Shown piece by piece: positions 18,067-26,614 of a DNA stretch of 64,000 nt (position 1 is its first letter; each line of letters begins with the position of its first letter). The notes beneath the pieces are model-generated. The model had not been told where the DNA came from. It did no database searches and saw only the letters and a list, made by a program, of their open reading frames with translations. The position numbers and the translations under genes are program-made. Where the stretch lies: contig NZ_JAFMZP010000001.1 in assembly GCF_024436435.1 (NCBI RefSeq), positions 1,114,452-1,178,451 of the forward strand, given 5' to 3'. The stretch is from Desertivirga xinjiangensis. Its GTDB lineage: Bacteria > Bacteroidota > Bacteroidia > Sphingobacteriales > Sphingobacteriaceae.

Positions 18067-19116
18067 TTGTATAAACTAGATCGCCCCTTGAGTAATATTA
18101 CGTTAAAAACAATTTCAGAAACCACTAACGTTTCTTTAACAACGGTTTCGCGAGTGCTCAATGGTGTGTCTAAAAAATTCCGTATCAGTGCCGAAACAGA
18201 GGCTAAGGTGCTGGAAGCCGCGAACCGGCTGGGTTATATTCCCAATCAAACCGCTATCAACTTGCGTCTGAAGAAAAGTTTCTCCATTGGGCTGGTGATA
18301 CCCAGCCTGGCAAACCCTTTTTTTTCTACGATAGCAAGTATTGTTAACCAGGCATTGCATGCTAAGGGGTATTCGGTACTGGTGACAGATTGTGATGAGG
18401 AAGAGAAAACAGAAGTAGCCTCTGTTAAAAGCCTGGCTGCCCGTAATATTGACGGAATGATCATCATACCTTCCGGCAAAGACAAAAAGCATCTGGAAGC
18501 ATTATATAAACAAAAGATACCAGTAGTATTTATAGACAGGTATTTTAAAGAACTGCCGATTTCTTATGTAGCCACAAATCACTACGAAGGAGCATTCAAT
18601 TTAGTGAATTACCTAATCGAAAATGGTCACCAAAAAATTGCTTGTATTCAAGGTACTCACCATGTTTTACCAAACATGGAACGTGTGAGGGGATATAAAG
18701 AAGCAATGGCATATAATAATTTCCCTGAATTTTATATTGGAGGCAGCAGTTTTACTTTTGAGGATGGTTACCTGGAAACGAAGTTGTTGCTTCAAAGACA
18801 GGAGAAACCAACAGCGATATTAACCTTAAGTGATACTATACTTTTAGGGTGTTTAAAAGCACTTTCAGAGGATGGGTTTAATATCCCGGAAGATATTTCA
18901 CTAACAACCTTTGATAACTCTGTTTACCTGGATTATCTGTCTTGCCCCGTTACCAGTATTTCGCAGCCTATCGCTGATATCGCCCAAATAGCTATAAGAT
19001 TGTTGTTAGACAAAATTGATGCAAAAACCATTGATTCAGAGGCCATGCCCAAACAGGAAAAAATATTGATCACTCCAACAATCATACATCGTAAGTCCGT
19101 AAGAAAGCTGAATTGA
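18067..19116 (+). CDS. LacI family transcriptional regulator, TTG start
   Basis: This 349-residue repressor has an N-terminal LacI helix-turn-helix (ITLKTISETTNVSLTTVSRVLNG, about residues 11-33) and the hinge-region segment VLEAANRLGYIPNQTAINLR. A periplasmic-binding-protein-like sugar-binding core follows (LVIPSLANPFFSTIASIV, PVVFIDRY, ACIQGTHHV, EDISLTTFDNSVY, TSISQPIADIAQIAIRLLLDKI). An in-frame stop lies upstream at 18031 with no ATG, so the start is TTG at 18067, or less likely TTG at 18088. It lies between the aldolase cassette and the ribokinase operon. The two AAACGTTA-containing sites at 19146 and 19362 are its likely operators. The ligand is probably ribose or a phosphorylated relative, inferred from the target genes. 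Confidence 0.92.
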   Translation: MYKLDRPLSNITLKTISETTNVSLTTVSRVLNGVSKKFRISAETEAKVLEAANRLGYIPNQTAINLRLKKSFSIGLVIPSLANPFFSTIASIVNQALHAKGYSVLVTDCDEEEKTEVASVKSLAARNIDGMIIIPSGKDKKHLEALYKQKIPVVFIDRYFKELPISYVATNHYEGAFNLVNYLIENGHQKIACIQGTHHVLPNMERVRGYKEAMAYNNFPEFYIGGSSFTFEDGYLETKLLLQRQEKPTAILTLSDTILLGCLKALSEDGFNIPEDISLTTFDNSVYLDYLSCPVTSISQPIADIAQIAIRLLLDKIDAKTIDSEAMPKQEKILITPTIIHRKSVRKLN

Positions 19117-19145
19117 TTTCAATATTGCATTTTGTCTTGATTTTT

Positions 19146-19162
19146 TACCTGCGCAAACGTTA
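19146..19162 (+). promoter_or_regulatory. Upstream operator-like repeat
   Basis: TACCTGCGCAAACGTTA nearly repeats the element at 19362-19379. A TTG about 18 bases upstream could make it a second promoter/operator unit. The two sites lie 216 bp apart, roughly a whole number of helical turns, suiting repressor looping. Confidence 0.5.
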
Positions 19163-19338
19163 ATTCTATTATACAATTTTTTAAGATTCCCGTCTTTTAT
19201 TTGTAGAACAGCGTTATGGTCAACATCCACCACAGACTAATATTTCACGATTTTTTTGAATGTTTTTTATAAGTAATTGTCTGTTATATAGTAAAGTAGA
19301 TGTCTTTTGCTCTTGAAGAAAAAATATTTTGTTTTTTC

Positions 19339-19380
19339 TTTTGGATAATAAAAAGAATTTATACCTTGCACAAACGTTAT
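19339..19380 (+). promoter_or_regulatory. Ribokinase operon promoter with overlapping LacI-type operator
   Basis: TTTG at 19339-19342 is separated by 19 bp from TACCTTGC at 19362, close to the Bacteroidota -33 TTTG / -7 TAnnTTTG layout. CAAACGTTA (19371-19379) lies just downstream, where transcription should start. A LacI-type repressor bound there would block initiation. Assignment to the regulator at 18067 rests on adjacency and the AACGTT core. Confidence 0.6.
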
Positions 19381-19413
19381 CGCAACGCATAAGCCAATAT
19401 AAATTCAATTTAA

Positions 19414-20346
19414 ATGACAAAGTCTTCTATTGTTGTGGTTGGTAGTTCCAACACAGATATGGTTGTTAAGACAGAGCGTTTTCCTGTTCCTGGAGAAACT
19501 GTGTTAGGGGGAGATTTTTTTATGAACCCTGGAGGAAAAGGTGCGAATCAAGCAGTAGCGGCGGCCCGTTTAGGAGGAAATGTTGTTTTTATCTGCAAAG
19601 TCGGAGACGATTTGTTTGGAAGCCAATCCTTGGAGTTGTTTCGGAGAGAAGGTATAAATACCACGCATATCTTATCTGATGGAAATATTCCTTCTGGTGT
19701 TGCCTTAATAACGGTAGATGCTTTCGCCGAAAATAGCATTGTGGTTGCACCAGGCGCAAATGCCGCTTTAAATCCTGGAGATATTAGAAAAAAGTCCGAA
19801 GTTATAACAAATGCTGCGTTTGTGTTAATACAGCTGGAAATCCCTATGGATACAGTAAGTTATGTTATCCGGACAGCTTCTGAAAATGGGGTGAAAGTGG
19901 TGTTAAATCCTGCACCTGCGGGTGTTTTGCCAGAAGACCTGTATCGCCATGTTTCCATTCTTACACCAAATGAGAAGGAGGCGTCCATGCTTTCTGGTGT
20001 TACGGTTAAAAACCTGGAGACAGCCAAAGAAGCTGCCGGGATAATTCACAATAAGGGAGTACATGTAGTTATAGTAACTATGGGTTCAAAAGGAGCCCTC
20101 GTTTCTTCTGACGGTCGTTTTGTGCACGTCCCTGCTCCTGTTGTAAAAGCGGTTGATACGACAGCTGCAGGTGATGTCTTTAATGGCGCACTAGTGGTTG
20201 CCTTATCAGAAGGGAAAGAACTGGTAGCTGCAGTAGAATTTGCTTGTAAAGCTTCTGCTGTTTCGGTAACTAAAAAGGGAGCTCAACTTTCTGCTCCGGT
20301 AAGAGACGAAATTAAAGATTTGAACTTATCGCTCAGCAAAATATAA
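19414..20346 (+). CDS. rbsK: Ribokinase
   Basis: This 310-residue PfkB-family kinase phosphorylates D-ribose to ribose-5-phosphate in the cytoplasm. Typical ribokinase length and motifs are present: GSSNTDMVVK near 10-19, NPGGKGANQAVAAARLGG near 38-55 (PfkB signature 1), VVLNPAPAG near 168, LTPNEKEA near 187, and DTTAAGDVFNG near 247-257 with the catalytic base in AGD (PfkB signature 2). It is the first gene after the LacI regulator. A GRP-type permease follows 21 bases on, and a nucleoside hydrolase is in the same run of genes, which makes ribose the likely substrate. Other PfkB sugars cannot be formally excluded. Confidence 0.93.
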   Translation: MTKSSIVVVGSSNTDMVVKTERFPVPGETVLGGDFFMNPGGKGANQAVAAARLGGNVVFICKVGDDLFGSQSLELFRREGINTTHILSDGNIPSGVALITVDAFAENSIVVAPGANAALNPGDIRKKSEVITNAAFVLIQLEIPMDTVSYVIRTASENGVKVVLNPAPAGVLPEDLYRHVSILTPNEKEASMLSGVTVKNLETAKEAAGIIHNKGVHVVIVTMGSKGALVSSDGRFVHVPAPVVKAVDTTAAGDVFNGALVVALSEGKELVAAVEFACKASAVSVTKKGAQLSAPVRDEIKDLNLSLSKI

Positions 20347-20367
20347 AAATTATAAACCAACTTAAAT

Positions 20368-21372
20368 ATGTTCATTGTTCAAAATTATTCACTCGCAATC
20401 ATCTTTTGCGTAATCACCATGCTGTGTTGGGGCTCGTGGGCTAATACACAAAAATTGGCAAAGAAAACATGGAGGTTCGAGCTCTTCTACTGGGACTATG
20501 TTATAGGTATTCTTTTATTCTCCATTATTTCTGCCTTTACCTTAGGCAGTATAGGTGACAATGGACGTAGCTTTTTAGAAGATATTCAGCAAGCAGAATT
20601 AACAGGTATTGGTAGTGCTTTATTGGGAGGTATTGTTTTTAATGCCGCCAATATTCTTTTATCTGCAGCAATTGCTATTGCCGGGATGTCGGTTGCTTTC
20701 CCTGTAGGGGTAGGGATTGCATTGGTATTAGGTGTAGTTGTCAATTATGCGACAGCCCCGAAAGGAGATCCGCTGTTTTTGTTTGCAGGAGTAGCACTAA
20801 TTGTAATGGCGATTCTTTTTAATGCCTGGGCATATAAAATTAAAAATGAAAGGTCAGGAAGTGCGTCGTTGAAAGGGATTATACTTTCCGTATTTGCAGG
20901 AGTGTTAATGGCATTTTTCTATAGATTTATTGCAGCAGCAATGGATCTAAGTAATTTTGTTTCTCCGGCTAGTGGTAAAATGACTCCCTATACCGCTGTA
21001 TTTGTTTTCTCCGCCGGTATATTTCTCAGTAATTTCATTTTCAATACTATCTTAATTAAAAAACCATTTGTTGGAAAGCCAACAAGTTATGCCGCTTATT
21101 TCCAGGGAAAGTTTAGTTCGCACATTACAGGAGTACTTGGTGGTATGATATGGGGATTGGGCAATTCACTGAATCTGATTGCTGCCGGAAAGGCTGGTCC
21201 TGCAATTTCTTATGGATTGGGCCAGGGCGCAACCTTGGTGGCTGCACTGTGGGGTGTTTTTATATGGAAAGAATTCAAAGATTCTAAGGCGAATATCAAT
21301 GGTAAGCTGGCTACAATGTTTGTACTGTTTGTTGTGGGATTGGGGTTGATCATTGTAGCAGGGCAGTCTTGA
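20368..21372 (+). CDS. GRP/DMT-type sugar permease (putative ribose uptake)
   Basis: This 334-residue inner-membrane protein has ten hydrophobic segments, the layout of the glucose/ribose porter (GRP) branch of the drug/metabolite superfamily. The start IIFCVITMLCWGSWANTQKL is typical of that branch, as are GGIVFNAANILLSAAIAIAGMSVAFPVGVGIALVLG and GGMIWGLGNSLNLIAAGKAGPAISYGLGQGATLVAALWGVFIWKEFK. It is tightly linked to ribokinase upstream and to the propeller gene downstream. I infer import of free ribose released in the periplasm by the nucleoside hydrolase at 29307. Specificity is not visible in the sequence, and rhamnose or other sugars remain possible. Confidence 0.82.
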   Translation: MFIVQNYSLAIIFCVITMLCWGSWANTQKLAKKTWRFELFYWDYVIGILLFSIISAFTLGSIGDNGRSFLEDIQQAELTGIGSALLGGIVFNAANILLSAAIAIAGMSVAFPVGVGIALVLGVVVNYATAPKGDPLFLFAGVALIVMAILFNAWAYKIKNERSGSASLKGIILSVFAGVLMAFFYRFIAAAMDLSNFVSPASGKMTPYTAVFVFSAGIFLSNFIFNTILIKKPFVGKPTSYAAYFQGKFSSHITGVLGGMIWGLGNSLNLIAAGKAGPAISYGLGQGATLVAALWGVFIWKEFKDSKANINGKLATMFVLFVVGLGLIIVAGQS

Positions 21373-21404
21373 ATATTATGTAACCAATCTAAAGAACTAA
21401 TATT

Positions 21405-23603
21405 ATGAAAACTTTTCTAATGCTGGCAATATATTTTGCCACAACGGGGAGCGTTTTTGCGCAGATCTTTGAAAATAATTTCAATGCATTAGCTTATGAC
21501 GCTACCAGATTGGAGGTTGAAAGAGCTATTATTTACGATCCTGAACCGACGGACTGGCAATTCTCACATCATCCGTCAATAGCATTTTTCAAAGGGAAGT
21601 TCTATGCTGTTTTTTCAAACGGAAAAGTAGGGGAAGACGAAGGGGAGCAAAGAGTTCAACTGTCGGAATCGTCAAACTTTACAACATGGAGCGTTCCTGT
21701 TCCTCTGGTTTCTACTACCTCAACTTATGTGCTAACGCCAGGGGGAATTTTCGTCGCAAATGAGAATTTAATGGTCGTCTATTACACGCGAAACGACAAT
21801 GCTCCGGATTTATCTAGGCCAAACGCTAATTTATTCGCGAAATACACAAGCGATGGAATAAACTGGTCAGCAGAAGTTGATTTAGGTATCCCCATCTTTC
21901 CGTCTCATCGACCCAGCAAACTCTCAAACGGGAAATTAATTTTAACAGGAAACAGAGATTTCTATTATACAAATGACCTAACGGGCTTGTCTGGTTGGAT
22001 AAAATCCGGAAGGTCTGATTTTAATTCTGGAGAATCTGCCACCCTTGTTGAAGGGGCTATTATTGAAAATGCAGATAGTATATATACCATTTTTCGTGAC
22101 GTTGCCGGACGGAAAATATTATGGCAGGAGTCGAGTAAAGATGGAGTAAATTGGAGCATTCCGAAAAAGACAAACTTTACCGATAATAACACTAAATCGC
22201 ATCTGGGGAAATTGCCCAACGGGAAATTCTATTATGTAGGGACTCCGGATACGACTTCGATGGGAGCAAGGACCCCTTTGGTCTTATCAGTATCTGATGA
22301 TGGTTTTAATTACAACCGGAACTATGTTATAGCAGCAGACTATTATACAAAAAAATATACCGAGGGAAGGTATAAAACTGGACAGTTTGGCTACCCCTAT
22401 TCAATAATACATGATGGGTATTTGTACGTGGTAGCTTCGCGAATGAAAGAGAAGCTTGAGATCATAAGAGTTAATTTGACAACGTTAGACAATGTTGTGC
22501 CAATGCCGAAAAAAAATCTATCCGGCTCTGCACAATTAGACGGAACAGCCTTGCCCTTGAATGATGGATGGATCGCTGGCACCATAACTAATCCAAACTC
22601 GGGAAAAATTACTTCGCAGGGTGAATTGCATATCAAATGTGCTGCAGGGGAATCTTATTCTTTTCAGACCACGCCAAGCACTTCTGTAGTATTTAATCCT
22701 GCGGGTGACTTTACAGTTGAGTTTAACTTAAAAGTAATTTCTAATAATGGAAGAGGGATAGACATATACCTTAGAGACGGACTTACTGCAGCCTCATTGG
22801 TGTGTGTGACTACTAACAAAGTTTTTTTGAATCAAACCCCCTCCAAGTTATTATATGAATTGGACGGGACAAGTTATCATACCTATAGGCTGGTAGTAAA
22901 GAGAGACGAGAATGTTATGTATCTGTTTATAGATGGAACTTATGTTACTTCTCTAATCAGAAGTCCGAGCTCGGGGAATGTACAATTATTGTTTGGCAAG
23001 TCTAATGCAATAGCTGCAACCGAGGCATATCTAGATTATCTTGCTTACGATTTGAGCGGGGCTTATAAGCCAGTACAGACTACTCTTCCGGTAAATTTAA
23101 AGGAATATAAAGCCAAATTAACAAATGGCTTGGTTCAACTTAGTTGGGAAACTTTAGATGAGCTTAATAATGAGAAGTTTGTTGTTGAAAAATCTCATGA
23201 TGGAGTGAACTTTGACAAATTAGCTTCTATAAAACCAGCACCGGACAATAGATATCAGGTTACGGACTTCTATCCCTATGGAGGAAGTAATTATTATAAA
23301 CTAACTCAATATGATAAGGATGGAAAATCGAGTACACTCGGCTTAGAATTTCTGAAGTATGATTCGAAGGACATTAATAAAGTAAAGATTAGTCCAAATC
23401 CTGTCAGAACAGGGGAAGCACTGTACATCAATTCTCCCTATCAAGACACACAGTCCTATGTTAGTTTATATACTGTAACAGGAAAATTATTAGACAGAAA
23501 AAAAATGCCCGTCTCGCTAAAGATGCCTGATTCTCCTGGTATTTATATCATAGGCTTTGAAAACCATAAGCAAATAACAAAGAGAAAAATTATAGTTCAG
23601 TAA
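21405..23603 (+). CDS. Secreted sialidase-like propeller protein with LamG-like domain and T9SS tag (PUL B)
   Basis: This 732-residue protein has a signal peptide (~20 residues). Residues ~25-350 form a five-bladed sialidase-like propeller (HHPSIAFFKGKFYAVFSN, HRPSKLSNGKLILTGN, SHLGKLPNGKFYYVG). Its blades carry only loose W-containing turns (TSDGINWSAEV, SKDGVNWSIPK) rather than canonical Asp boxes. Residues ~375-555 resemble a concanavalin-like LamG beta-sandwich (FTVEFNLKVISNNGRGIDIYLRDG). A short beta domain precedes a type IX secretion sorting domain (~660-732: ISPNPVRTGEAL to ITKRKIIVQ), so it is secreted across the outer membrane and attached to the surface. Enzyme activity on a ribose-bearing glycan is plausible but unproven. 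The RIP arginine motif of true sialidases was not seen. Confidence 0.8.
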   Translation: MKTFLMLAIYFATTGSVFAQIFENNFNALAYDATRLEVERAIIYDPEPTDWQFSHHPSIAFFKGKFYAVFSNGKVGEDEGEQRVQLSESSNFTTWSVPVPLVSTTSTYVLTPGGIFVANENLMVVYYTRNDNAPDLSRPNANLFAKYTSDGINWSAEVDLGIPIFPSHRPSKLSNGKLILTGNRDFYYTNDLTGLSGWIKSGRSDFNSGESATLVEGAIIENADSIYTIFRDVAGRKILWQESSKDGVNWSIPKKTNFTDNNTKSHLGKLPNGKFYYVGTPDTTSMGARTPLVLSVSDDGFNYNRNYVIAADYYTKKYTEGRYKTGQFGYPYSIIHDGYLYVVASRMKEKLEIIRVNLTTLDNVVPMPKKNLSGSAQLDGTALPLNDGWIAGTITNPNSGKITSQGELHIKCAAGESYSFQTTPSTSVVFNPAGDFTVEFNLKVISNNGRGIDIYLRDGLTAASLVCVTTNKVFLNQTPSKLLYELDGTSYHTYRLVVKRDENVMYLFIDGTYVTSLIRSPSSGNVQLLFGKSNAIAATEAYLDYLAYDLSGAYKPVQTTLPVNLKEYKAKLTNGLVQLSWETLDELNNEKFVVEKSHDGVNFDKLASIKPAPDNRYQVTDFYPYGGSNYYKLTQYDKDGKSSTLGLEFLKYDSKDINKVKISPNPVRTGEALYINSPYQDTQSYVSLYTVTGKLLDRKKMPVSLKMPDSPGIYIIGFENHKQITKRKIIVQ

Positions 23604-23615
23604 AACTAACCTATT

Positions 23616-26603
23616 ATGAATTTTAAATTAAAGATTTTGAAGCATTTGATGATGATATGTTTGGTTATGCATTCCACATATTTATTATCACAAGAATCTA
23701 AGAACAAAGTAAAGGGTATTGTTTTAGATGAGACAGGTGCCCTTTTACCTGGAGTTAATGTTCTGGTTTTAAATAAGAACATAAGTACTGTGACGGGTTT
23801 GAACGGAGAGTTTACAATAGATATTGAGAATGAGGAAGATGTATTGGTCTTTAAATCAATAGGATATTTGGAGAGGCAAATATTAGTAGGTGATCAAACT
23901 CAATTTTCCGTACAAATGGAAGTCGACAATAAAGAATTGAAAGAAGTAATTATTGTCGGTTATGGTACACAATCCAAAAGGAACGTCACTGGGGCTATCT
24001 CTAAAGTAGATATGAAAAAAAACCAGGATTTACCCAATACAAGTATTACACAGTCTTTAAGGGGAAGAGTTGCAGGCGTTCAATTTACAGATAATGGACG
24101 CCCCGGTCAGAACGGTAACATTTTAATCCGAGGGCCAAGATCACTAAGCGCCGGAAATAATCCGCTGTTAGTGCTAGATGGAACGATATACAATGGAGTT
24201 CTTTCAGATATCAATCCTAATGATATTTCATCTATGGAAATTTTAAAAGATGCAAGTGCTTCGGCTATCTATGGTTCAAGGGCCGCTAATGGAGTAATTC
24301 TCATTACTTCAAAAAAAGGTGTTTCAGAAAAACCCACTATTAACTTTAATACATTCAACGGTATCTCTTCTCCCGGTTACAAGATTAAACTCTTGAGTCC
24401 TCAACGATATATAGAAAAGATTATTGACTATAGAAAAGAAGCTGGTTTGCCTGTAGATTTAAATAAGATCGATGCTTATCTGGCGAATAACGAAGCGGAA
24501 AATTACCTTGCTGGAAAAACACTAGACCCATATGAAGTAGGGACCCAGGATAACTCTGGAATGAATGCTTTTGATCTCAACATATCAGGTAAAAGTGCCA
24601 ATACTAATTATTTTATATCCGCCGCTTTAACTAAAGAACGGGGGATCATCCTAAATGACAATCAGGAACGAATAACTTTTCGCGTTAATCTCGAAAGTAA
24701 AATAAAGGATTGGATGACAATTGGAACTAATACAATGTTTGGTAAAAGAAATTTTTCCGGAATACAAGCAGACTTGGACAAAGTGTATCAATTGAGTCCT
24801 TATGGTTCATTATATAATGAAGATGGAACACCTCGTCAATTTGTTGTTGAAGGGGAAACAGTTTCTGGAAATCCAATTTATAACGCCTATTACAGGAGCA
24901 ATGAACAGATTCAGAACAACTTATTTGCTAACTTCTTTGCAGTATTGAAGGCACCCTTTCTGAAAGGCTTATCTTACAAACTGAATGTGAGTCCAAATGT
25001 GCGATGGATTCATTCATACAATGCAGTCAGGCAGGATATGAATCTCCCCAATAATACGAAAACAGCGAATAAATCTTTAACAAATCATTATGATTGGATG
25101 ATAGAGAATATTCTTAGTTATAATAAGCAAATAAACAAAAATAATCATGTTGATCTAACCTTGTTGTATAGTCGTGATGCACAGCAGTCTGAATCTACTG
25201 GAGCAAACTCCTCATTGCTCTCTACAGATGTGCTGGGCTGGAATAATTTGGCGCTTGGAGAAACGCAGACCGTAACATCAGGAGGGCAGAGAGTGGACGG
25301 AGTTTCGTATATGGCTAGATTAAACTACCGTTTCAGAGACAAGTATTTGGCAACTGCTACCGTAAGAAGAGACGGCAGTTCTGTTTTCTCAGAAAATGAA
25401 AAATATGCTACTTTACCGTCTGCATCTCTTGCCTGGGTAATGTCTGAAGAAAACTTTATAAAAAAAATAAGGAGTATAGACTTATTGAAGTTACGCGTTT
25501 CTTATGGTGCTGTTGGCAATCAGGCTATCAGTCCGTATCAATCATTAAGTAGGATGGGTTCTCAAAAGATAGTGTACGGAGATGGGGGAACAACCAGTTT
25601 GGCTTACTATCCTTCAAATATGGCAAATAGTGATTTGAAATGGGAAACAACATATACCTCTAATATAGGGTTGGACTTTGAAATATTAAATGGAAGAATA
25701 GGTGGTAGTTTAGAAATATATCAGATGCAAACCAAAGACTTATTGGTTACCAGATCATTACCAAGAATGACTGGTTTTGTCAATGTATGGGCTAATCTAG
25801 GTCAGGTAAATAATGAAGGTGTAGAGTTGACTTTAAATACTGTAAACGTAAATAAAAATGATTTTGAATGGAGCACAAACTTCACATTTTCTAACAATAA
25901 AAACAGGATTGTGCATTTATACCGATCTGATACCGATGGAGACGGGTTAGAAGACGATGATATTGGCAATAGCTGGTTCATAGGAAAACCTATCAGTTCA
26001 TATTACGATTATGTTTTTGATGGTATTTATCAGGAAGGCGATACTGATATACCTGCGGGTTATAAGCCAGGATATGTACGGGTAAAAGATATAAATCCAG
26101 ATGGTACTATAAATGCAGAAGACAGGACAATCATTGGCCAGGGAGGTCAACCTCAATACAGATGGGGAATTGGCAACAATTTTACTTATAAAAACTTAAC
26201 TTTATCTGTCTTTGTAAATGCAATGCAAGGATGGATATCTAGCTTTGGCTTAATAGGGAGAGGCCCAGCGGAACGATCGCTAAACTTCATAGACTATGGT
26301 TGGTGGACTCCTCAGAACAAGTCCAATACCAGACCTTCCTTGCTTCATGAAAATAAGTATGGACATAGTTATTACATAAGTAGAAACTTTGTTCGTATTC
26401 AGGATATTTCTTTGGTTTATAATTTCCCAAAATCGATAACAGAAAAACTTAGAATTTCAAATTTAAAGGCTTCGGTAAGCGGAAAAAACCTATATACGTT
26501 CACGGATTGGATAGGAGCTGATCCAGAAAGTGGTGCCACAGATAGAGATAACTTATATCCTATGCCTAGAACCGTTGCGTTTGGATTTAATATTGGATTT
26601 TAA
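23616..26603 (+). CDS. SusC/RagA TonB-dependent transporter (PUL B)
   Basis: This 995-residue outer-membrane transporter has a signal peptide (~27 residues), a carboxypeptidase-regulatory-like domain at ~30-105 (VKGIVLDETGALLPGVNV), and a plug starting near 109 (EVIIVGYGTQSKRNVTGAI) that contains LLVLDGTIYNGVLSDINPNDISSMEILKDASASAIYGSRAANGV. The barrel ends with VAFGFNIGF. There is no STN domain, so it cannot use the sigma/anti-sigma route of PUL A and is presumably controlled by the LacI repressor. It is only distantly related to the SusC proteins at 3388 and 37159. The coding sequence is visibly AT-rich. With the SusD at 26615 it should import oligosaccharide or nucleoside-like ligands. Confidence 0.95.
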   Translation: MNFKLKILKHLMMICLVMHSTYLLSQESKNKVKGIVLDETGALLPGVNVLVLNKNISTVTGLNGEFTIDIENEEDVLVFKSIGYLERQILVGDQTQFSVQMEVDNKELKEVIIVGYGTQSKRNVTGAISKVDMKKNQDLPNTSITQSLRGRVAGVQFTDNGRPGQNGNILIRGPRSLSAGNNPLLVLDGTIYNGVLSDINPNDISSMEILKDASASAIYGSRAANGVILITSKKGVSEKPTINFNTFNGISSPGYKIKLLSPQRYIEKIIDYRKEAGLPVDLNKIDAYLANNEAENYLAGKTLDPYEVGTQDNSGMNAFDLNISGKSANTNYFISAALTKERGIILNDNQERITFRVNLESKIKDWMTIGTNTMFGKRNFSGIQADLDKVYQLSPYGSLYNEDGTPRQFVVEGETVSGNPIYNAYYRSNEQIQNNLFANFFAVLKAPFLKGLSYKLNVSPNVRWIHSYNAVRQDMNLPNNTKTANKSLTNHYDWMIENILSYNKQINKNNHVDLTLLYSRDAQQSESTGANSSLLSTDVLGWNNLALGETQTVTSGGQRVDGVSYMARLNYRFRDKYLATATVRRDGSSVFSENEKYATLPSASLAWVMSEENFIKKIRSIDLLKLRVSYGAVGNQAISPYQSLSRMGSQKIVYGDGGTTSLAYYPSNMANSDLKWETTYTSNIGLDFEILNGRIGGSLEIYQMQTKDLLVTRSLPRMTGFVNVWANLGQVNNEGVELTLNTVNVNKNDFEWSTNFTFSNNKNRIVHLYRSDTDGDGLEDDDIGNSWFIGKPISSYYDYVFDGIYQEGDTDIPAGYKPGYVRVKDINPDGTINAEDRTIIGQGGQPQYRWGIGNNFTYKNLTLSVFVNAMQGWISSFGLIGRGPAERSLNFIDYGWWTPQNKSNTRPSLLHENKYGHSYYISRNFVRIQDISLVYNFPKSITEKLRISNLKASVSGKNLYTFTDWIGADPESGATDRDNLYPMPRTVAFGFNIGF

Positions 26604-26614
26604 CCATTACTTAT

